Source: Clavibacter michiganensis
GTDB taxonomy: Bacteria > Actinomycetota > Actinomycetes > Actinomycetales > Microbacteriaceae
Reading direction: 5' to 3'
Assembly: GCF_002151125.1 (NCBI RefSeq)
Contig: NZ_MDJZ01000015.1
Location: 1 to 64,000, forward strand
Length of the DNA: 64,000 nucleotides
A model generated the notes under the pieces. That model was not told the origin of the DNA. It saw only the letters and a program-made list of their open reading frames with translations, and made no database searches. Of this stretch, positions 38,402 to 47,474 are shown piece after piece; position 1 is the stretch's first letter; each line of letters begins with the position of its first letter. The position numbers were made by a program, and so were the translations under genes.

Positions 38402-39319
38402 ATGGGCCACGGATCGCACGACCACGGCGCGGCCGTGACCGACCGTCGTCGCCTCGTCGTCGCCATCGCGATCACCGCGGCCGTCCTCGTGGTCGAGGTC
38501 GTCGGCGCGCTCGTCTCCGGGTCCCTCGCGCTCCTCGCCGACGCCGGCCACATGACCAGCGACCTGCTCGGCCTCGGCATCGCCCTGGTCGCCACCATCG
38601 TCGCCGCGCGCCCCGCGACCGACCGGCACACCTTCGGCTTCCAGCGCGGCGAGGTGCTCGGCGCCCTCGTCAACGGCCTCATCCTCGCGGGGGTCGCCTG
38701 CTACGTCGCGGTGCAGGGCGTGCAGCGGCTGCTCGCCCCGGAGGGCCCGGAGGTCGACCCCGGCGTCATGCTGCTCGCCGCCGGCGTCGGCCTGGTCGCG
38801 AACGTCGGGGCGCTCCTCGTGCTCCGCGGGGGAGCGGGGCGGTCGATCAACATGCGCGGCGCGTACCTCGAGGTGCTCGGCGACGCGTTCGGATCCGTCG
38901 CGACCATCGCCGCGGGCGTCGTCATCGCGGTCACCGGCTTCGCCCGCGCGGACGCCATCGCGTCGCTCGTCATCGCGGCGCTGATCGTGCCCCGCGCGGC
39001 CGTCCTGCTGCGCGACGTGGTGCGCGTCCTCACCGAGTCCTCGCCCGTCGGCACGGAGACCGACCTGATCCGCGCGCACCTGCTCGAGACCGCCGGCGTG
39101 ACCGCGGTGCACGACGTGCACGTCTGGGCCATCACCTCGGGATCGCCCGTGTTCACCGCCCACGTCGTCGTGGAGCAGGAGGTGTTCCGCGAGGGCCGCA
39201 CGGGCGAGCTGCTCGACCGGCTGTCCTCGTGCCTCGACGACCACTTCGACGTCGAGCACAGCACCTTCCAGCTGGAGCCCGAGGAGCACGCCGGGCACGA
39301 GCACCGCCACCACGTCTGA
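38402..39319 (+). CDS. Cation diffusion facilitator (CzcD/ZitB-like)
   Basis: Proton-coupled exporter for zinc and similar divalent metals. The 305-residue protein has six transmembrane helices; helix 2 carries LLADAGHMTSDLLG and helix 5 YLEVLGDAFGSVATI, giving the H/D metal site (HxxxD and HxxxD-like, here GD in helix 5). N-terminal (MGHGSHDHG) and C-terminal ([12 protein letters not shown]) histidine-rich tails likely bind metal. A cytoplasmic domain begins around 205 (VHDVHVWAITSGSPVFTAHV). Confidence 0.93.
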   Translation: MGHGSHDHGAAVTDRRRLVVAIAITAAVLVVEVVGALVSGSLALLADAGHMTSDLLGLGIALVATIVAARPATDRHTFGFQRGEVLGALVNGLILAGVACYVAVQGVQRLLAPEGPEVDPGVMLLAAGVGLVANVGALLVLRGGAGRSINMRGAYLEVLGDAFGSVATIAAGVVIAVTGFARADAIASLVIAALIVPRAAVLLRDVVRVLTESSPVGTETDLIRAHLLETAGVTAVHDVHVWAITSGSPVFTAHVVVEQEVFREGRTGELLDRLSSCLDDHFDVEHSTFQLEPEEHAGHEHRHHV

Positions 39320-39358
39320 CCGGGCGGCCCCCGACATGCGGCCGCGGATCACGCCGTC

Positions 39359-40087
39359 TCAGCGGCGCGGGTCGTTCGACGGATCCTGGTCGAAGTTCTC
39401 GGGGGCGAGCGCGAGGTCCGCGCCGTCGTGGCGGATGCCGGCCGCCTCCTCGTCGCGCGCGTGCTTGCGGGCGCGGAGGAAGTGGATCGCCGTGGGCACG
39501 AGCGTGACGACGACCGCGCCGAGGAGCACGTAGTCGATGTAGTGCGTGACGAAGTCGCGGATGGGCGGGAACCCGTTGAGCAGGTGGCCCAGGAAGGTGA
39601 GGCCCGCGCCCCAGATGAGCGCGCCGACCGCGTTGTAGAACGAGTACTTGCGGTAGTCCATGTGACCGACGCCCGCCGCGATGGGCGCGAAGGTCCGGAC
39701 GATGGGGACGAACCGCGCCGCGATGACCGCGAGCCCGCCGAAGCGCGCGAAGAAGGCGTTGGTGCGCACGACGTTCTGCCGGCTGAAGATGCCCGAGTCC
39801 TTGCGCTCGAAGACCTTCGGCCCCGCCTTGTGGCCGATGAGGTAGCCGACCTCGCCGCCCGCGAACGCGGAGAAGGCGATCGCGAGGCAGACCCACCAGA
39901 TGTCGATGCCGGTGATCCCGGGGAGCGTCAGCCCCGCGATGACGAGGAGCGTGTCGCCCGGGAAGAGGAACCCGAAGAGCAGCCCGGTCTCGGCGAAGAT
40001 GATGAGGCAGATCCCGACGAGGGCGAATCCCCCGAACGACTCGATGAGGGTCGTCGAGTCGAGGAAGTCGAAGAGCTGGGGGTGCAC
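39359..40087 (-). CDS. DedA family membrane protein
   Basis: A 242-residue DedA/VTT-family protein; relatives translocate undecaprenyl phosphate or other lipids across the membrane. FAETGLLFGFLFPGDTLLVIAG (about 31-52) is the first re-entrant signature, and FARFGGLAVIAARFVPIVRTFAPIAAGVG (about 112-140) the second, with the conserved arginines. Four or more transmembrane helices; acidic C-terminal tail. A TACTCT hexamer on the minus strand (40147-40152) could be its -10, leaving a leader of about 55 bases. Confidence 0.9.
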   Translation of the reverse strand: MHPQLFDFLDSTTLIESFGGFALVGICLIIFAETGLLFGFLFPGDTLLVIAGLTLPGITGIDIWWVCLAIAFSAFAGGEVGYLIGHKAGPKVFERKDSGIFSRQNVVRTNAFFARFGGLAVIAARFVPIVRTFAPIAAGVGHMDYRKYSFYNAVGALIWGAGLTFLGHLLNGFPPIRDFVTHYIDYVLLGAVVVTLVPTAIHFLRARKHARDEEAAGIRHDGADLALAPENFDQDPSNDPRR

Positions 40088-40146
40088 GTGGGGCTCCAGT
40101 CGTGGTGGGTCGCGACGGATGAGCGTGGCGACCTGCGGCAGAGCAC

Positions 40147-40152
40147 AGAGTA
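40147..40152 (-). promoter_or_regulatory. Possible -10 TACTCT, dedA-like gene
   Basis: TANNNT hexamer on the minus strand about 60 bases upstream of the DedA-like start; spacing is compatible with a led transcript. Confidence 0.3.
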
Positions 40153-40213
40153 TCGGGAGCCGCCGTCAGCGCGCCGAGTCCCGGACACCCCCGGTCGGGG
40201 GCCGTGCCGCGGG

Positions 40214-41137
40214 TCAGGCGCCGAGCTCGGCGTGGCCGAACAGCCCCGGGACGCCGCCCGAGTGCCAGAGGACGACCCGGTCGTCCGGCCCGATGGATCC
40301 ATCGGCCGCCGCGGCCGCCAGCCCCGCCGCCGCGCGGGCCGTGTAGGTGGGGTCGAGGAGGATCCCCGTCGTCCGCGCCACGAGCACGAGCGCGTCCCTG
40401 GCCTCGTCGGTGAGGTGGGCGTAGCCGGGGCCCACCCGGTCCGCGTCGATGCGCAGGGCGTCCGCCCGGATCCCCGTCCCGCGCTCCGCGAGGAACCCCG
40501 CCACCACGGCGCGCGGCTCGGCGACCGCGCCGCAGTGCACGCCGAGGACGCGCTCGGGACCGAGCGCCTCGACGAGTCCGGCCATCGTGCCGCCGGAGCC
40601 GAGGGCGACGACCACGTGGTCGACCGCGCCGACCTGCGCCGTGAGCTCGTGCCCCGCGTCGACGAAGCCCTGCACGGAGTGCGCGTCGGATCCGCCGAAC
40701 GCCACGCGGTGCACGCGCGCGCCCGCGCCCTCCAGCTCCGTGACGACGGACGCGGCGCGCGACTCCGCACCCTCGTCGCCCGACCACTCGATGCGCGCGC
40801 CGAACAGTCCGTCGAGCAGCACGTTGCCGCGCGCGGCGACCTCGTGTCCCTCCAGCACCAGCACGACGTCGAGGCCGAGGGACGCGCCCGCCGCCGCCGT
40901 CATGCGCGCGTGGTTGCTCTGCGCAGCCCCTGTCGTGACCACGGTGGTCGCCCCGCGCGCGACGGCCCGGCCGAGCGAGTGCTCGAGCTTCCTGGCCTTG
41001 TTCCCTCCGCCGCCCCAGCCGATGAGGTCGTCGCGCTTCATCAGCAGCCGCTCGCGGTGCAGGCCGAGCGCCTCCGCGAGGCGGGGGACCGGGTGCACGG
41101 GGGTCGGCTCGGTCCAGAGGCGGATGCGTTCGTCCAC
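40214..41137 (-). CDS. D-cysteine desulfhydrase / ACC deaminase-family PLP enzyme
   Basis: Fold-type II PLP enzyme of 307 residues. [15 protein letters not shown] (about 41-55) carries the Schiff-base Lys, and [16 protein letters not shown] (about 68-83) the carboxylate-binding SNH loop shared by D-cysteine desulfhydrases and 1-aminocyclopropane-1-carboxylate deaminases. GSGGTMAG (about 176-183) is the phosphate-binding loop. Which of the two activities applies depends on a few active-site residues that need alignment. It lies directly downstream of a tRNA gene on the same strand. Confidence 0.85.
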   Translation of the reverse strand: MDERIRLWTEPTPVHPVPRLAEALGLHRERLLMKRDDLIGWGGGGNKARKLEHSLGRAVARGATTVVTTGAAQSNHARMTAAAGASLGLDVVLVLEGHEVAARGNVLLDGLFGARIEWSGDEGAESRAASVVTELEGAGARVHRVAFGGSDAHSVQGFVDAGHELTAQVGAVDHVVVALGSGGTMAGLVEALGPERVLGVHCGAVAEPRAVVAGFLAERGTGIRADALRIDADRVGPGYAHLTDEARDALVLVARTTGILLDPTYTARAAAGLAAAAADGSIGPDDRVVLWHSGGVPGLFGHAELGA

Positions 41138-41198
41138 GGGCGCTCCTCGATGCGGGTCGGAGCGTCGCGGCGAGGAGGCCCGTGGCGGGCTCCGTCGC

Positions 41199-41283
41199 TG
41201 GTGCGGGAGAAGGGACTTGAACCCTCACGCTCGAAAGCACAGGAACCTAAATCCTGCGTGTCTACCGATTCCACCACTCCCGC
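41199..41283 (-). tRNA. tRNA-Leu (anticodon UAG)
   Basis: On the minus strand the acceptor arms GCGGGAG and CTCCCGC pair fully. The anticodon stem CAGGA/TCCTG encloses the loop TTTAGGT, giving anticodon TAG. A long variable arm (GTGCTTTCGAGCGTG region) marks a class II tRNA, and the T arm GAGGGTTCAAGTCCCTT is canonical. The discriminator is A and CCA is encoded at 41199-41201. Confidence 0.95.
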
Positions 41284-41311
41284 GGGTGCCCGACCAGCTT
41301 AGGACGCCCCC

Positions 41312-41317
41312 TAATAT
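41312..41317 (+). promoter_or_regulatory. -10 hexamer TAATAT, xylB
   Basis: A near-consensus -10 whose last base pair overlaps the only ATG in the region. Seven bases later comes GTG at 41325. A partial -35 (CCGACC, 41290-41295) sits about 16 bases upstream. Confidence 0.6.
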
Positions 41318-41324
41318 GTTGATC

Positions 41325-42749
41325 GTGACAACGAAGACACTCGTAGCAGGCATCGACTCCTCCACGCAGAGCTGCAAGGTGGTCGTCCGCGACCTCGACA
41401 CGGGCGCCCTGGTGCGCTCCGGCCGCGCGTCCCACCCCGACGGCACGGAGGTGGATCCGGCCCGCTGGTGGGACGCCCTCCTCGCGGCCGTCGCCGACGC
41501 GGGCGGCCTCGACGACGTCGCCGCCATCTCCGTCGGCGGCCAGCAGCACGGCATGGTCTGCCTCGACGAGTCCGGCGCCGTCGTCCGCGACGCGCTCCTC
41601 TGGAACGACACGCGTTCTGCGCAGGCCGCCGCCGATCTCCGCGACGAGCTCGGCGCCGACGCCTGGGCGAGCGCCCTGGGCGTCGTCCCCGTCGCGTCCT
41701 TCACCGCCACCAAGCTCCGCTGGCTCCGCGACGCCGAGCCCGAGAACGCCGCCCGCGTCGCCGCCGTCGCCCTCCCGCACGACTGGCTGACCTGGCGCCT
41801 CCTCGGCCACGGCGTCGGATCCCCGGACCTCGCCGCCCTCGCCACCGACCGCTCCGACGCGAGCGGCACCGCGTACTGGTCGAGCGTCTCGGGGGAGTAC
41901 CGCCTCGACCTCCTGGAGCGCGCGCTCGGCCGCGTCGTCGGCCTGCCGCGCGTGCTCGGGCCCGGCGAGTCCGCCGGCGTGACGGGCGACGGGATCCCCG
42001 GCGTCCCGGCCGGCATCCCCGTCGGCCCTGGCGCGGGCGACAACGCCGCGGCCGCGCTCGGCCTCGGCGCGGTGCCGGGCGACGTGGTGGTCTCCATCGG
42101 CACGTCGGGCACGGTGTTCGCCGTCACCGCGGACCCCATCACCGACGCCTCCGGCACGGTCGCCGGCTTCGCGGACGCCACGGGCAACTACCTCCCGCTC
42201 ATCGCGACCCTCAACGCCGCCCGCGTGCTCGACGGCGGCGCGCGCCTCCTCGGCGTCGACCACGCGCGGCTCTCCGACCTCGCGCTCGAGGCCCCCGCGG
42301 GATCCGACGGCCTCGTGCTCCTCCCGTACTTCGAGGGCGAGCGCACGCCGAACCTGCCCGACGCGGCCGCGTCCCTCCACGGCATGACCCTCCGCAACAG
42401 CACGCCGGCGACCATGGCGCGCGCGCACGTCGAGGGCATGCTGTGCGGCCTGGCCGACGGCCTCGACGCGATCACGCGCCAGGGGGTCGAGGTCGAGCGC
42501 GTGCTCCTCATCGGCGGCGGGGCGAAGAGCCGCGCCGTCTGCGAGATCGCGCCCACCATCTTCGGCGTCCCCATCCACGTGCCGGACGCGGGCGAGTTCG
42601 TCGCCGACGGCGCCGCGAAGCAGGCCGCGTGGATCCTCACGGGCAGCGTCCCCGAGTGGCCCCTCGCGGGCGACGAGGTCTTCGACGCGCCGGGGGTGCC
42701 CGCGGTGCGCGAGGCGTACGCGGCGGCGAAGGCGGAGCTCGGGTACTGA
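41325..42749 (+). CDS. xylB: Xylulokinase
   Basis: FGGY-family kinase of 474 residues phosphorylating D-xylulose. [16 protein letters not shown] is the N-terminal phosphate loop, QQHGMVCLD the xylulokinase-typical substrate motif, LWNDTRS and [10 protein letters not shown] follow, [11 protein letters not shown] holds the catalytic Asp (about 235), and [12 protein letters not shown] the second FGGY signature. I choose GTG 41325 because the ATG at 41316 lies inside a TAATAT -10 element and could not be in the transcript. No other xylose genes are adjacent. Confidence 0.93.
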   Translation: MTTKTLVAGIDSSTQSCKVVVRDLDTGALVRSGRASHPDGTEVDPARWWDALLAAVADAGGLDDVAAISVGGQQHGMVCLDESGAVVRDALLWNDTRSAQAAADLRDELGADAWASALGVVPVASFTATKLRWLRDAEPENAARVAAVALPHDWLTWRLLGHGVGSPDLAALATDRSDASGTAYWSSVSGEYRLDLLERALGRVVGLPRVLGPGESAGVTGDGIPGVPAGIPVGPGAGDNAAAALGLGAVPGDVVVSIGTSGTVFAVTADPITDASGTVAGFADATGNYLPLIATLNAARVLDGGARLLGVDHARLSDLALEAPAGSDGLVLLPYFEGERTPNLPDAAASLHGMTLRNSTPATMARAHVEGMLCGLADGLDAITRQGVEVERVLLIGGGAKSRAVCEIAPTIFGVPIHVPDAGEFVADGAAKQAAWILTGSVPEWPLAGDEVFDAPGVPAVREAYAAAKAELGY

Positions 42750-42820
42750 GGCCGCCGTGCCGGCGCTGACGCGTCGACCTGTGGACGACCCCGACGGGAT
42801 CGGCCCCTGATCAGCATCCT

Positions 42821-44056
42821 GTGCGGGTGCAGACGCGGACCCCCCTCGACACCATCGCCGGACGCGTGCGCGAGCGGTTGCGGGACGACGGGGCGGCCGC
42901 GGACCCCGCGGGCACGGCGGCCGTGGTGCGCGAGGAGGTCCGGCGGTTCGCCGAGCAGGCCCTCGGGTCCGACACCCGGCTCCTCGACGACGAAGCGGCG
43001 ACCGAGCGGCAGGTCCTCGCGCGGATCACCGGCTTCGGCGCCCTGCAGCCGCTCCTCGACGACGAGACGATCGAGGAGATCTGGATCAACGCCCCCACCC
43101 GCGTGTTCGTGGCGCGGGCGGGCGTCGCCGAGCTGACGCCGCTCGTCCTCTCGGACGCGGAGGTACGCGACCTCGTCGAGCGCATGCTCCAGTCCTCCGG
43201 GCGTCGCGTGGACCTGTCGACGCCCTTCGTGGACGCGTCGCTGCCCGACGGGTCGCGGCTGCACGTGGTCATCCCCGACGTCACCCGGCGGCACTGGGCC
43301 GTCAACATCCGCAAGTTCTCCCGCCGGATCCGCGACCTCGACCACCTGGTCGCCCTCGGGAGCCTGCCGCTGCAGGCCGCCGAGTTCCTCCGCATGAGCG
43401 TGCGCGCGGGGCTGTCCATCGTCGTCAGCGGCGCCACCCACACGGGCAAGACGACGATGATCGACGCGCTCCTCTCCTCGGCGCGCACCTCCGACCGCAT
43501 CGTGACGGTCGAGGAGACCTTCGAGCTGGATCCCGCGGGCCGCGACGTCGTGGCGATGCAGTGCCGCCAGCCGAGCCTCGAGGGCTCGGGCGAGATCACG
43601 CTGCGGCGCCTCATCAAGGAGGCGCTCCGGATGCGGCCCGACCGGCTCGTGGTCGGCGAGGTGCGCGAGGCGGAGTGCCTCGACCTCCTCATCGCGCTCA
43701 ACTCCGGCGTCCCGGGCATGTGCTCCATCCACGCGAACAGCGCGCGCGAGGCGCTCGTGAAGCTGTGCACCCTGCCGCTGCTCGCCGGCCGCAACATCGA
43801 CTCCGCCTTCGTCGTGCCGACCGTCGCGACGTCCGTCGACCTCGTCGTGCACCTCGAGGTCCTGCCGTCCGGCGCCCGTCGGGTGGTCGAGATCCTCGCG
43901 CCCGGCGGTCGGCACTCGGGCATGGTCATCGAGGCGAGCTCGGTCTTCGCCCTCGAGGACGGCGTCCTGACCGCCACGGGAGGACAGCCCGCGCACCTCG
44001 GCAAGTACCGCGCGGCCGGGCTCGACCCGCTGCGGATCCTGGTGGGAGCGCCGTGA
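42821..44056 (+). CDS. tadA: Tad pilus assembly ATPase TadA/CpaF
   Basis: Hexameric secretion ATPase of 411 residues that drives Flp/Tad pilus assembly. ITGFGALQPLLDDETIEEIWIN is the TadA N-terminal signature. Walker A reads SGATHTGKTTM (about 204-214), with ATHT in place of the usual TGSG; the Asp box VEETFEL, Walker B-like RMRPDRLVVGEVREAE and the His box SIHANSAREAL follow. A GTG at 42827 is an alternative start. It opens a seven-gene operon and overlaps tadB by four bases. Confidence 0.93.
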   Translation: MRVQTRTPLDTIAGRVRERLRDDGAAADPAGTAAVVREEVRRFAEQALGSDTRLLDDEAATERQVLARITGFGALQPLLDDETIEEIWINAPTRVFVARAGVAELTPLVLSDAEVRDLVERMLQSSGRRVDLSTPFVDASLPDGSRLHVVIPDVTRRHWAVNIRKFSRRIRDLDHLVALGSLPLQAAEFLRMSVRAGLSIVVSGATHTGKTTMIDALLSSARTSDRIVTVEETFELDPAGRDVVAMQCRQPSLEGSGEITLRRLIKEALRMRPDRLVVGEVREAECLDLLIALNSGVPGMCSIHANSAREALVKLCTLPLLAGRNIDSAFVVPTVATSVDLVVHLEVLPSGARRVVEILAPGGRHSGMVIEASSVFALEDGVLTATGGQPAHLGKYRAAGLDPLRILVGAP

Positions 44057-44916
44057 GCGTCGCCCTCGGCCTCGCGCTCGGCGCCGGCCTCCTGCTCCTG
44101 ATCTCCCCGCGCCTGTGGCCGAGCGCTCCCGACGGGTCGTCGAGCGGGCGCGGGCTCACGGCGTCCGTGCACGACCGGCTCACCCACGCGGGACTGGCCC
44201 GGGTGTCGGTCAGCTCCTTCCTCGCCGTGTCCGGGCTCGTCGGTCTGGGGGCAGGGGTGCTGACGGAGGCGCTGCTGCACGTCGACGGCGCAGCGCTCGC
44301 CGCCGCGGCCACCGGCCTCGTGCTCCCGTGGGCGGTGGTGGGCGCCCGGTCCGCCTCCCGCCGTCGGGCCCATCGGGAGGTCTGGCCCGACGTCGTCGAC
44401 CACCTCGTGAGCGCGGTCCGCGCGGGCATGGGCCTGCCGGACGCGGTGGCGTCGCTCGCCGTCGCGGGGCCCGCCGTGCTGCGGCCGGCCTTCCGGGACT
44501 TCGCGTCCGTACATCGCACGACCGGCAGCTTCGCCGTGGCGCTGGACGAGCTCAAGGAGCAGCTGGCGGATCCGACGGCCGACCGCATCCTCGAGACGCT
44601 GCGCATGGCGCGCGAGGTGGGCGGCACCCAGCTCCCGGACGTGCTCCGCGGTCTCGCCCGGTTCCTCCGCGAGGAGGCCGCGATCCGGAGCGAGGCCGAG
44701 GCGCGGCAGTCGTGGGTGGTGAACGCGGCCAAGCTCGGCGTCGCGGCGCCGTGGATCATCCTCGCCCTGCTGTCCACGCGATCGGAGGCGGTGGCCGCCT
44801 ACGACACCCCGGCGGGGACCGTCGTCATCGTCGTCGGGCTCGTCGTGTCCGCGATCGCCTACCGGCTCATGCTCGCCCTCGGGCGGTTGCCCGAGGACCA
44901 CAGGTGGTTCGCGTGA
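44053..44916 (+). CDS. tadB: Tad pilus inner-membrane protein TadB
   Basis: A 287-residue GspF-like platform protein with N-terminal helices (about 1-18 and 56-95), a cytoplasmic domain holding WPDVVDHLVSAVRAGMGLPDAV and TTGSFAVALDELKEQLADPTADRI, and C-terminal helices (about 225-285). GTG start overlaps the tadA stop (GTGA). It and TadC form the platform to which TadA binds. Confidence 0.9.
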   Translation: MSVALGLALGAGLLLLISPRLWPSAPDGSSSGRGLTASVHDRLTHAGLARVSVSSFLAVSGLVGLGAGVLTEALLHVDGAALAAAATGLVLPWAVVGARSASRRRAHREVWPDVVDHLVSAVRAGMGLPDAVASLAVAGPAVLRPAFRDFASVHRTTGSFAVALDELKEQLADPTADRILETLRMAREVGGTQLPDVLRGLARFLREEAAIRSEAEARQSWVVNAAKLGVAAPWIILALLSTRSEAVAAYDTPAGTVVIVVGLVVSAIAYRLMLALGRLPEDHRWFA

Positions 44917-45863
44917 CGGGGGTCGAGTCGTGGGGCGCCGTCCTCGGCCTCGTCGCGGGCGTGGGCCTCTGGACGATGATGGGCGCCGTGCCGCGCTTCC
45001 GACGCGCGCGCCTCCTGGATCGCGTCGCCCCGCACGTGCTCGACGTGTCGGAGGGCGCGCGTCGGCACCTGTCGCTCACCACGGTGCATCCGCTGCCGGT
45101 CCTCGGCACCCTCGGTGCGCCGGCGGTGGTCCCGCTGCGGCGCGGCCTGGCGCGCGTGCTCGGCGGCACCGAGCGCATCGAGCGGCTGCTCGGGCAGTCG
45201 GGCTCGACCGAGGACGTGGAGCGGCACCGGTCGCGTCAGCTGGTGGGGCTCGTGCTCGGGACCGCCGCCGGCATCGTGATCGCGGCCCTGGTGGGCGGCG
45301 CCGCCGTCGCGGCGGGAGGGCTGCCGCAGACCCAGCTGGTCGCCGTGCCCGTCGTCGCGGCCGTCGCGGGGCTGGTCGCCTGCGACTCCGCGCTCGAACG
45401 GCGCGCGAAGCGGCGGGTCGCGCGCATCCAGGCGGAGCTGCCCACGGTGCTGGAGTTCCTCGCGCTCAGCCTCGCCGCGGGGGAGGGGCTGCTCGACGCC
45501 CTCCGTCGCGTGGCCCGCGTCGGCTCGGGCGAGCTCGCGGGGGAGCTGGGGCGCGTGGTCGCCGACGTCGGCACGGGGATCCCCGTCACCCGCGCGTTCG
45601 ACGACCTCGCCACGCGCCTGGCCCTCCCCGCCGTGTCCCGCCTCGTCGACCAGCTCGCCGGATCCCTCGAGCGCGGCACCCCGCTCGCCGAGGTCCTCCG
45701 CGCGCAGGCCCAGGACGCGCGCGAGGTCGCCAAGCGCGAGCTCCTCGAGAGCGCCGGCCGCAAGGAGGTGGGGATGCTCGTGCCCCTGGTGTTCCTGATC
45801 CTCCCGCTCACCATCGTCTTCGCCCTGTTCCCCGGCGTCTTCGTCCTGCAGCTCGGGCTGTAG
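44913..45863 (+). CDS. tadC: Tad pilus inner-membrane protein TadC
   Basis: A 316-residue GspF-like partner of TadB. RIQAELPTVLEFLALSLAAGEGLLDALRRVA (about 169-199) is the T2SSF signature, and KRELLESAGRKEVGMLVPLVFLILPLTIVFALFPGVFVLQ ends the protein in membrane helices. The GTG start overlaps the tadB stop. Confidence 0.9.
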   Translation: MTGVESWGAVLGLVAGVGLWTMMGAVPRFRRARLLDRVAPHVLDVSEGARRHLSLTTVHPLPVLGTLGAPAVVPLRRGLARVLGGTERIERLLGQSGSTEDVERHRSRQLVGLVLGTAAGIVIAALVGGAAVAAGGLPQTQLVAVPVVAAVAGLVACDSALERRAKRRVARIQAELPTVLEFLALSLAAGEGLLDALRRVARVGSGELAGELGRVVADVGTGIPVTRAFDDLATRLALPAVSRLVDQLAGSLERGTPLAEVLRAQAQDAREVAKRELLESAGRKEVGMLVPLVFLILPLTIVFALFPGVFVLQLGL

Positions 45864-45910
45864 CGCAGACGCCGACCCATCCACCGCCCGACACCGACCG
45901 AGAGGCACCC

Positions 45911-46102
45911 ATGACCGACGAACGAGGCACCCACGACCACCAGGCGACACCCGGCCCCTGGGACGACGACCGCGGCGACGTGCCCGGCTGGGTGCTCATC
46001 ACGCTGATGACGGCCGGGCTCGTCATCATCCTGTGGGGCGTCGCGGGACCCCTGCTGCAGAACGTGTTCACCCAGGCCATCAACAGGGTCACGTCGTTCT
46101 GA
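45911..46102 (+). CDS. Small Tad-locus membrane protein, pilin-like
   Basis: A 63-residue protein with an acidic N-terminus ([10 protein letters not shown]) and one transmembrane helix (about 30-50). It lies where Flp pilin genes occur, right after tadC. However, it lacks the Glu that Flp pilins carry at position +5 of the mature N-terminus, so I call it pilin-like rather than pilin. ATG follows a weak GAGGCA. Its stop overlaps the next start (TGATG). Confidence 0.72.
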   Translation: MTDERGTHDHQATPGPWDDDRGDVPGWVLITLMTAGLVIILWGVAGPLLQNVFTQAINRVTSF

Positions 46103-46479
46103 TGCGCGACGACCGCGGCTCGGCGCCCGCCGAGTTCGTCATGGTCGGTGCGCTGCTCGTCGTCCTCGCCCTGTCCGTGGTCCAGCTGGCGCTCGCGCTC
46201 CACGTGCGGACGACCGTCCTCGACGCGGCGGCCGAGGGGGCGCGCACCGCGGCGCTCGCCGGAGCCACCCGGGCCGAGGGCGTCGAGCGCACGCGCGAGC
46301 TCATCACCGCGGCCGTGGGCGAGCGCTACGCGCAGGACGTGACGGCGGGCACCGGCACCGTCCTCGGCCACGCCGTGGTGAGCGTGACCGTCCGCACGAC
46401 GCTGCCGCTCATCGGACTCCTGGGCGTCGACCGCGGGCTGGAGGTGACGGGCCATGCGGCCGTGGAGCGCCTGGGCTGA
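46102..46479 (+). CDS. TadE-family pseudopilin
   Basis: A 125-residue protein beginning [31 protein letters not shown], the TadE signature: a charged start, a prepilin-like site with Glu at +5 (AEF), and one N-terminal helix. The rest is the periplasmic or surface domain. TadE proteins are minor pilins needed for Tad assembly. It overlaps the next gene by 26 bases. Confidence 0.85.
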   Translation: MRDDRGSAPAEFVMVGALLVVLALSVVQLALALHVRTTVLDAAAEGARTAALAGATRAEGVERTRELITAAVGERYAQDVTAGTGTVLGHAVVSVTVRTTLPLIGLLGVDRGLEVTGHAAVERLG

Positions 46480-46909
46480 CGATCGTGGCTCCGCTGCGCT
46501 CGAGTTCATCACCGCGGGAGTCCTCCTCCTCGTCCCGCTCGTCTACCTCGTCCTCGCCCTGTCCGCGATCCAGGGCGCGGTGCTCGGCACGGAGGGGGCC
46601 GCGCGGCAGGCGGCCCGCGTGTACGTCCGCGCGGACGACGACGAGACCGGGCGCCGGGAGGCGCGGTCGGCGGTCGAGGTCGCGCTCGCCGACCAGGGGA
46701 TCGCCCCCGACGGCATCGCCCTCGACATCACGTGCGCGCCGGACCCGCAGAGCTGCCATGCGCCGCGCTCGCTCGTGCACGTGTCCGTCCGCGTCGCCGC
46801 CGAGCTGCCGCTGGCCCCTCCGGTCGCCGGGCCGGACGCGCCGGGATCCGTCGCGGTCCACGGCGACGCCGACGAGCGCGTCTCCGTCTTCGCCCGAGGA
46901 GGACGATGA
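46454..46909 (+). CDS. Second TadE-family pseudopilin (TadF-like)
   Basis: A 151-residue protein with the same layout: [28 protein letters not shown] with Glu in LEF, then an outer domain containing a cysteine pair (CAPDPQSC, about 96-103) that may form a disulfide. ATG at 46454 lies inside the previous gene; its frame and signature leave little doubt. Its stop overlaps the TadG-like start. Confidence 0.85.
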   Translation: MRPWSAWADDRGSAALEFITAGVLLLVPLVYLVLALSAIQGAVLGTEGAARQAARVYVRADDDETGRREARSAVEVALADQGIAPDGIALDITCAPDPQSCHAPRSLVHVSVRVAAELPLAPPVAGPDAPGSVAVHGDADERVSVFARGGR

Positions 46910-47445
46910 GGGGCGCGCGGCGCCGACGCCTCCCACGTGTCGCGCGGGGCGTCGGGCCGGCCGCGGCGGACGACGAGGGCTCGATCCTGCCGCTCGTGAT
47001 CGCCTCGTGCGCGCTCGGCCTCGCCGTGATCCTCATGGTCTCGGCCGCGTCCTCGCTCTACCTCGAGCGCGTCCGCCTCTTCTCCCTGGCCGACGCGGCG
47101 GCGCTGGCAGGCGCGGAGTCGTTCGACGTGGACGGCGACGCACCGGCGCCGATCGCGGCCGACGACGACGGGATCGCACTCCCGCCCCTCACGGACGCGG
47201 GCGTCGCCTCCACCGTCGAGGGGTTCCTGGCCGACGAGCCGACCGCGGGTCTCCACGACCTCCACGTCGACGCGGCGACTACGCCGGATGGCCGGAGCGC
47301 CAGGGTCACCCTGTCGGCGACGTGGATCCCGCCGGTGGCCTCCCTGTTCGCGCCCGACGGCGTGCGCATCGACGTCACCAGCACCGCGCGCAGCGTGCTC
47401 GTCGGCCCGGGTGCCGCCACGCCGGGACCGGCAGGAGGCGGGTGA
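46906..47445 (+). CDS. TadG-like / Rv3660c-type membrane-anchored protein
   Basis: A 179-residue protein with an arginine-rich start, then [50 protein letters not shown], the pattern of the 'helicase/secretion neighbourhood TadE-like' proteins that end actinobacterial Tad operons. The outer domain is about 110 residues. ATGA overlap with the preceding gene. It is the last gene of the operon. Confidence 0.82.
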   Translation: MRGARRRRLPRVARGVGPAAADDEGSILPLVIASCALGLAVILMVSAASSLYLERVRLFSLADAAALAGAESFDVDGDAPAPIAADDDGIALPPLTDAGVASTVEGFLADEPTAGLHDLHVDAATTPDGRSARVTLSATWIPPVASLFAPDGVRIDVTSTARSVLVGPGAATPGPAGGG

Positions 47446-47474
47446 CGGAGGCGGCCCGCCGAACGCTGCGCGAC

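Noticed and set aside
41199-41283. tRNA-Leu as an integration site
   Set aside because: No integrase and no repeat of the tRNA 3' end was seen nearby.
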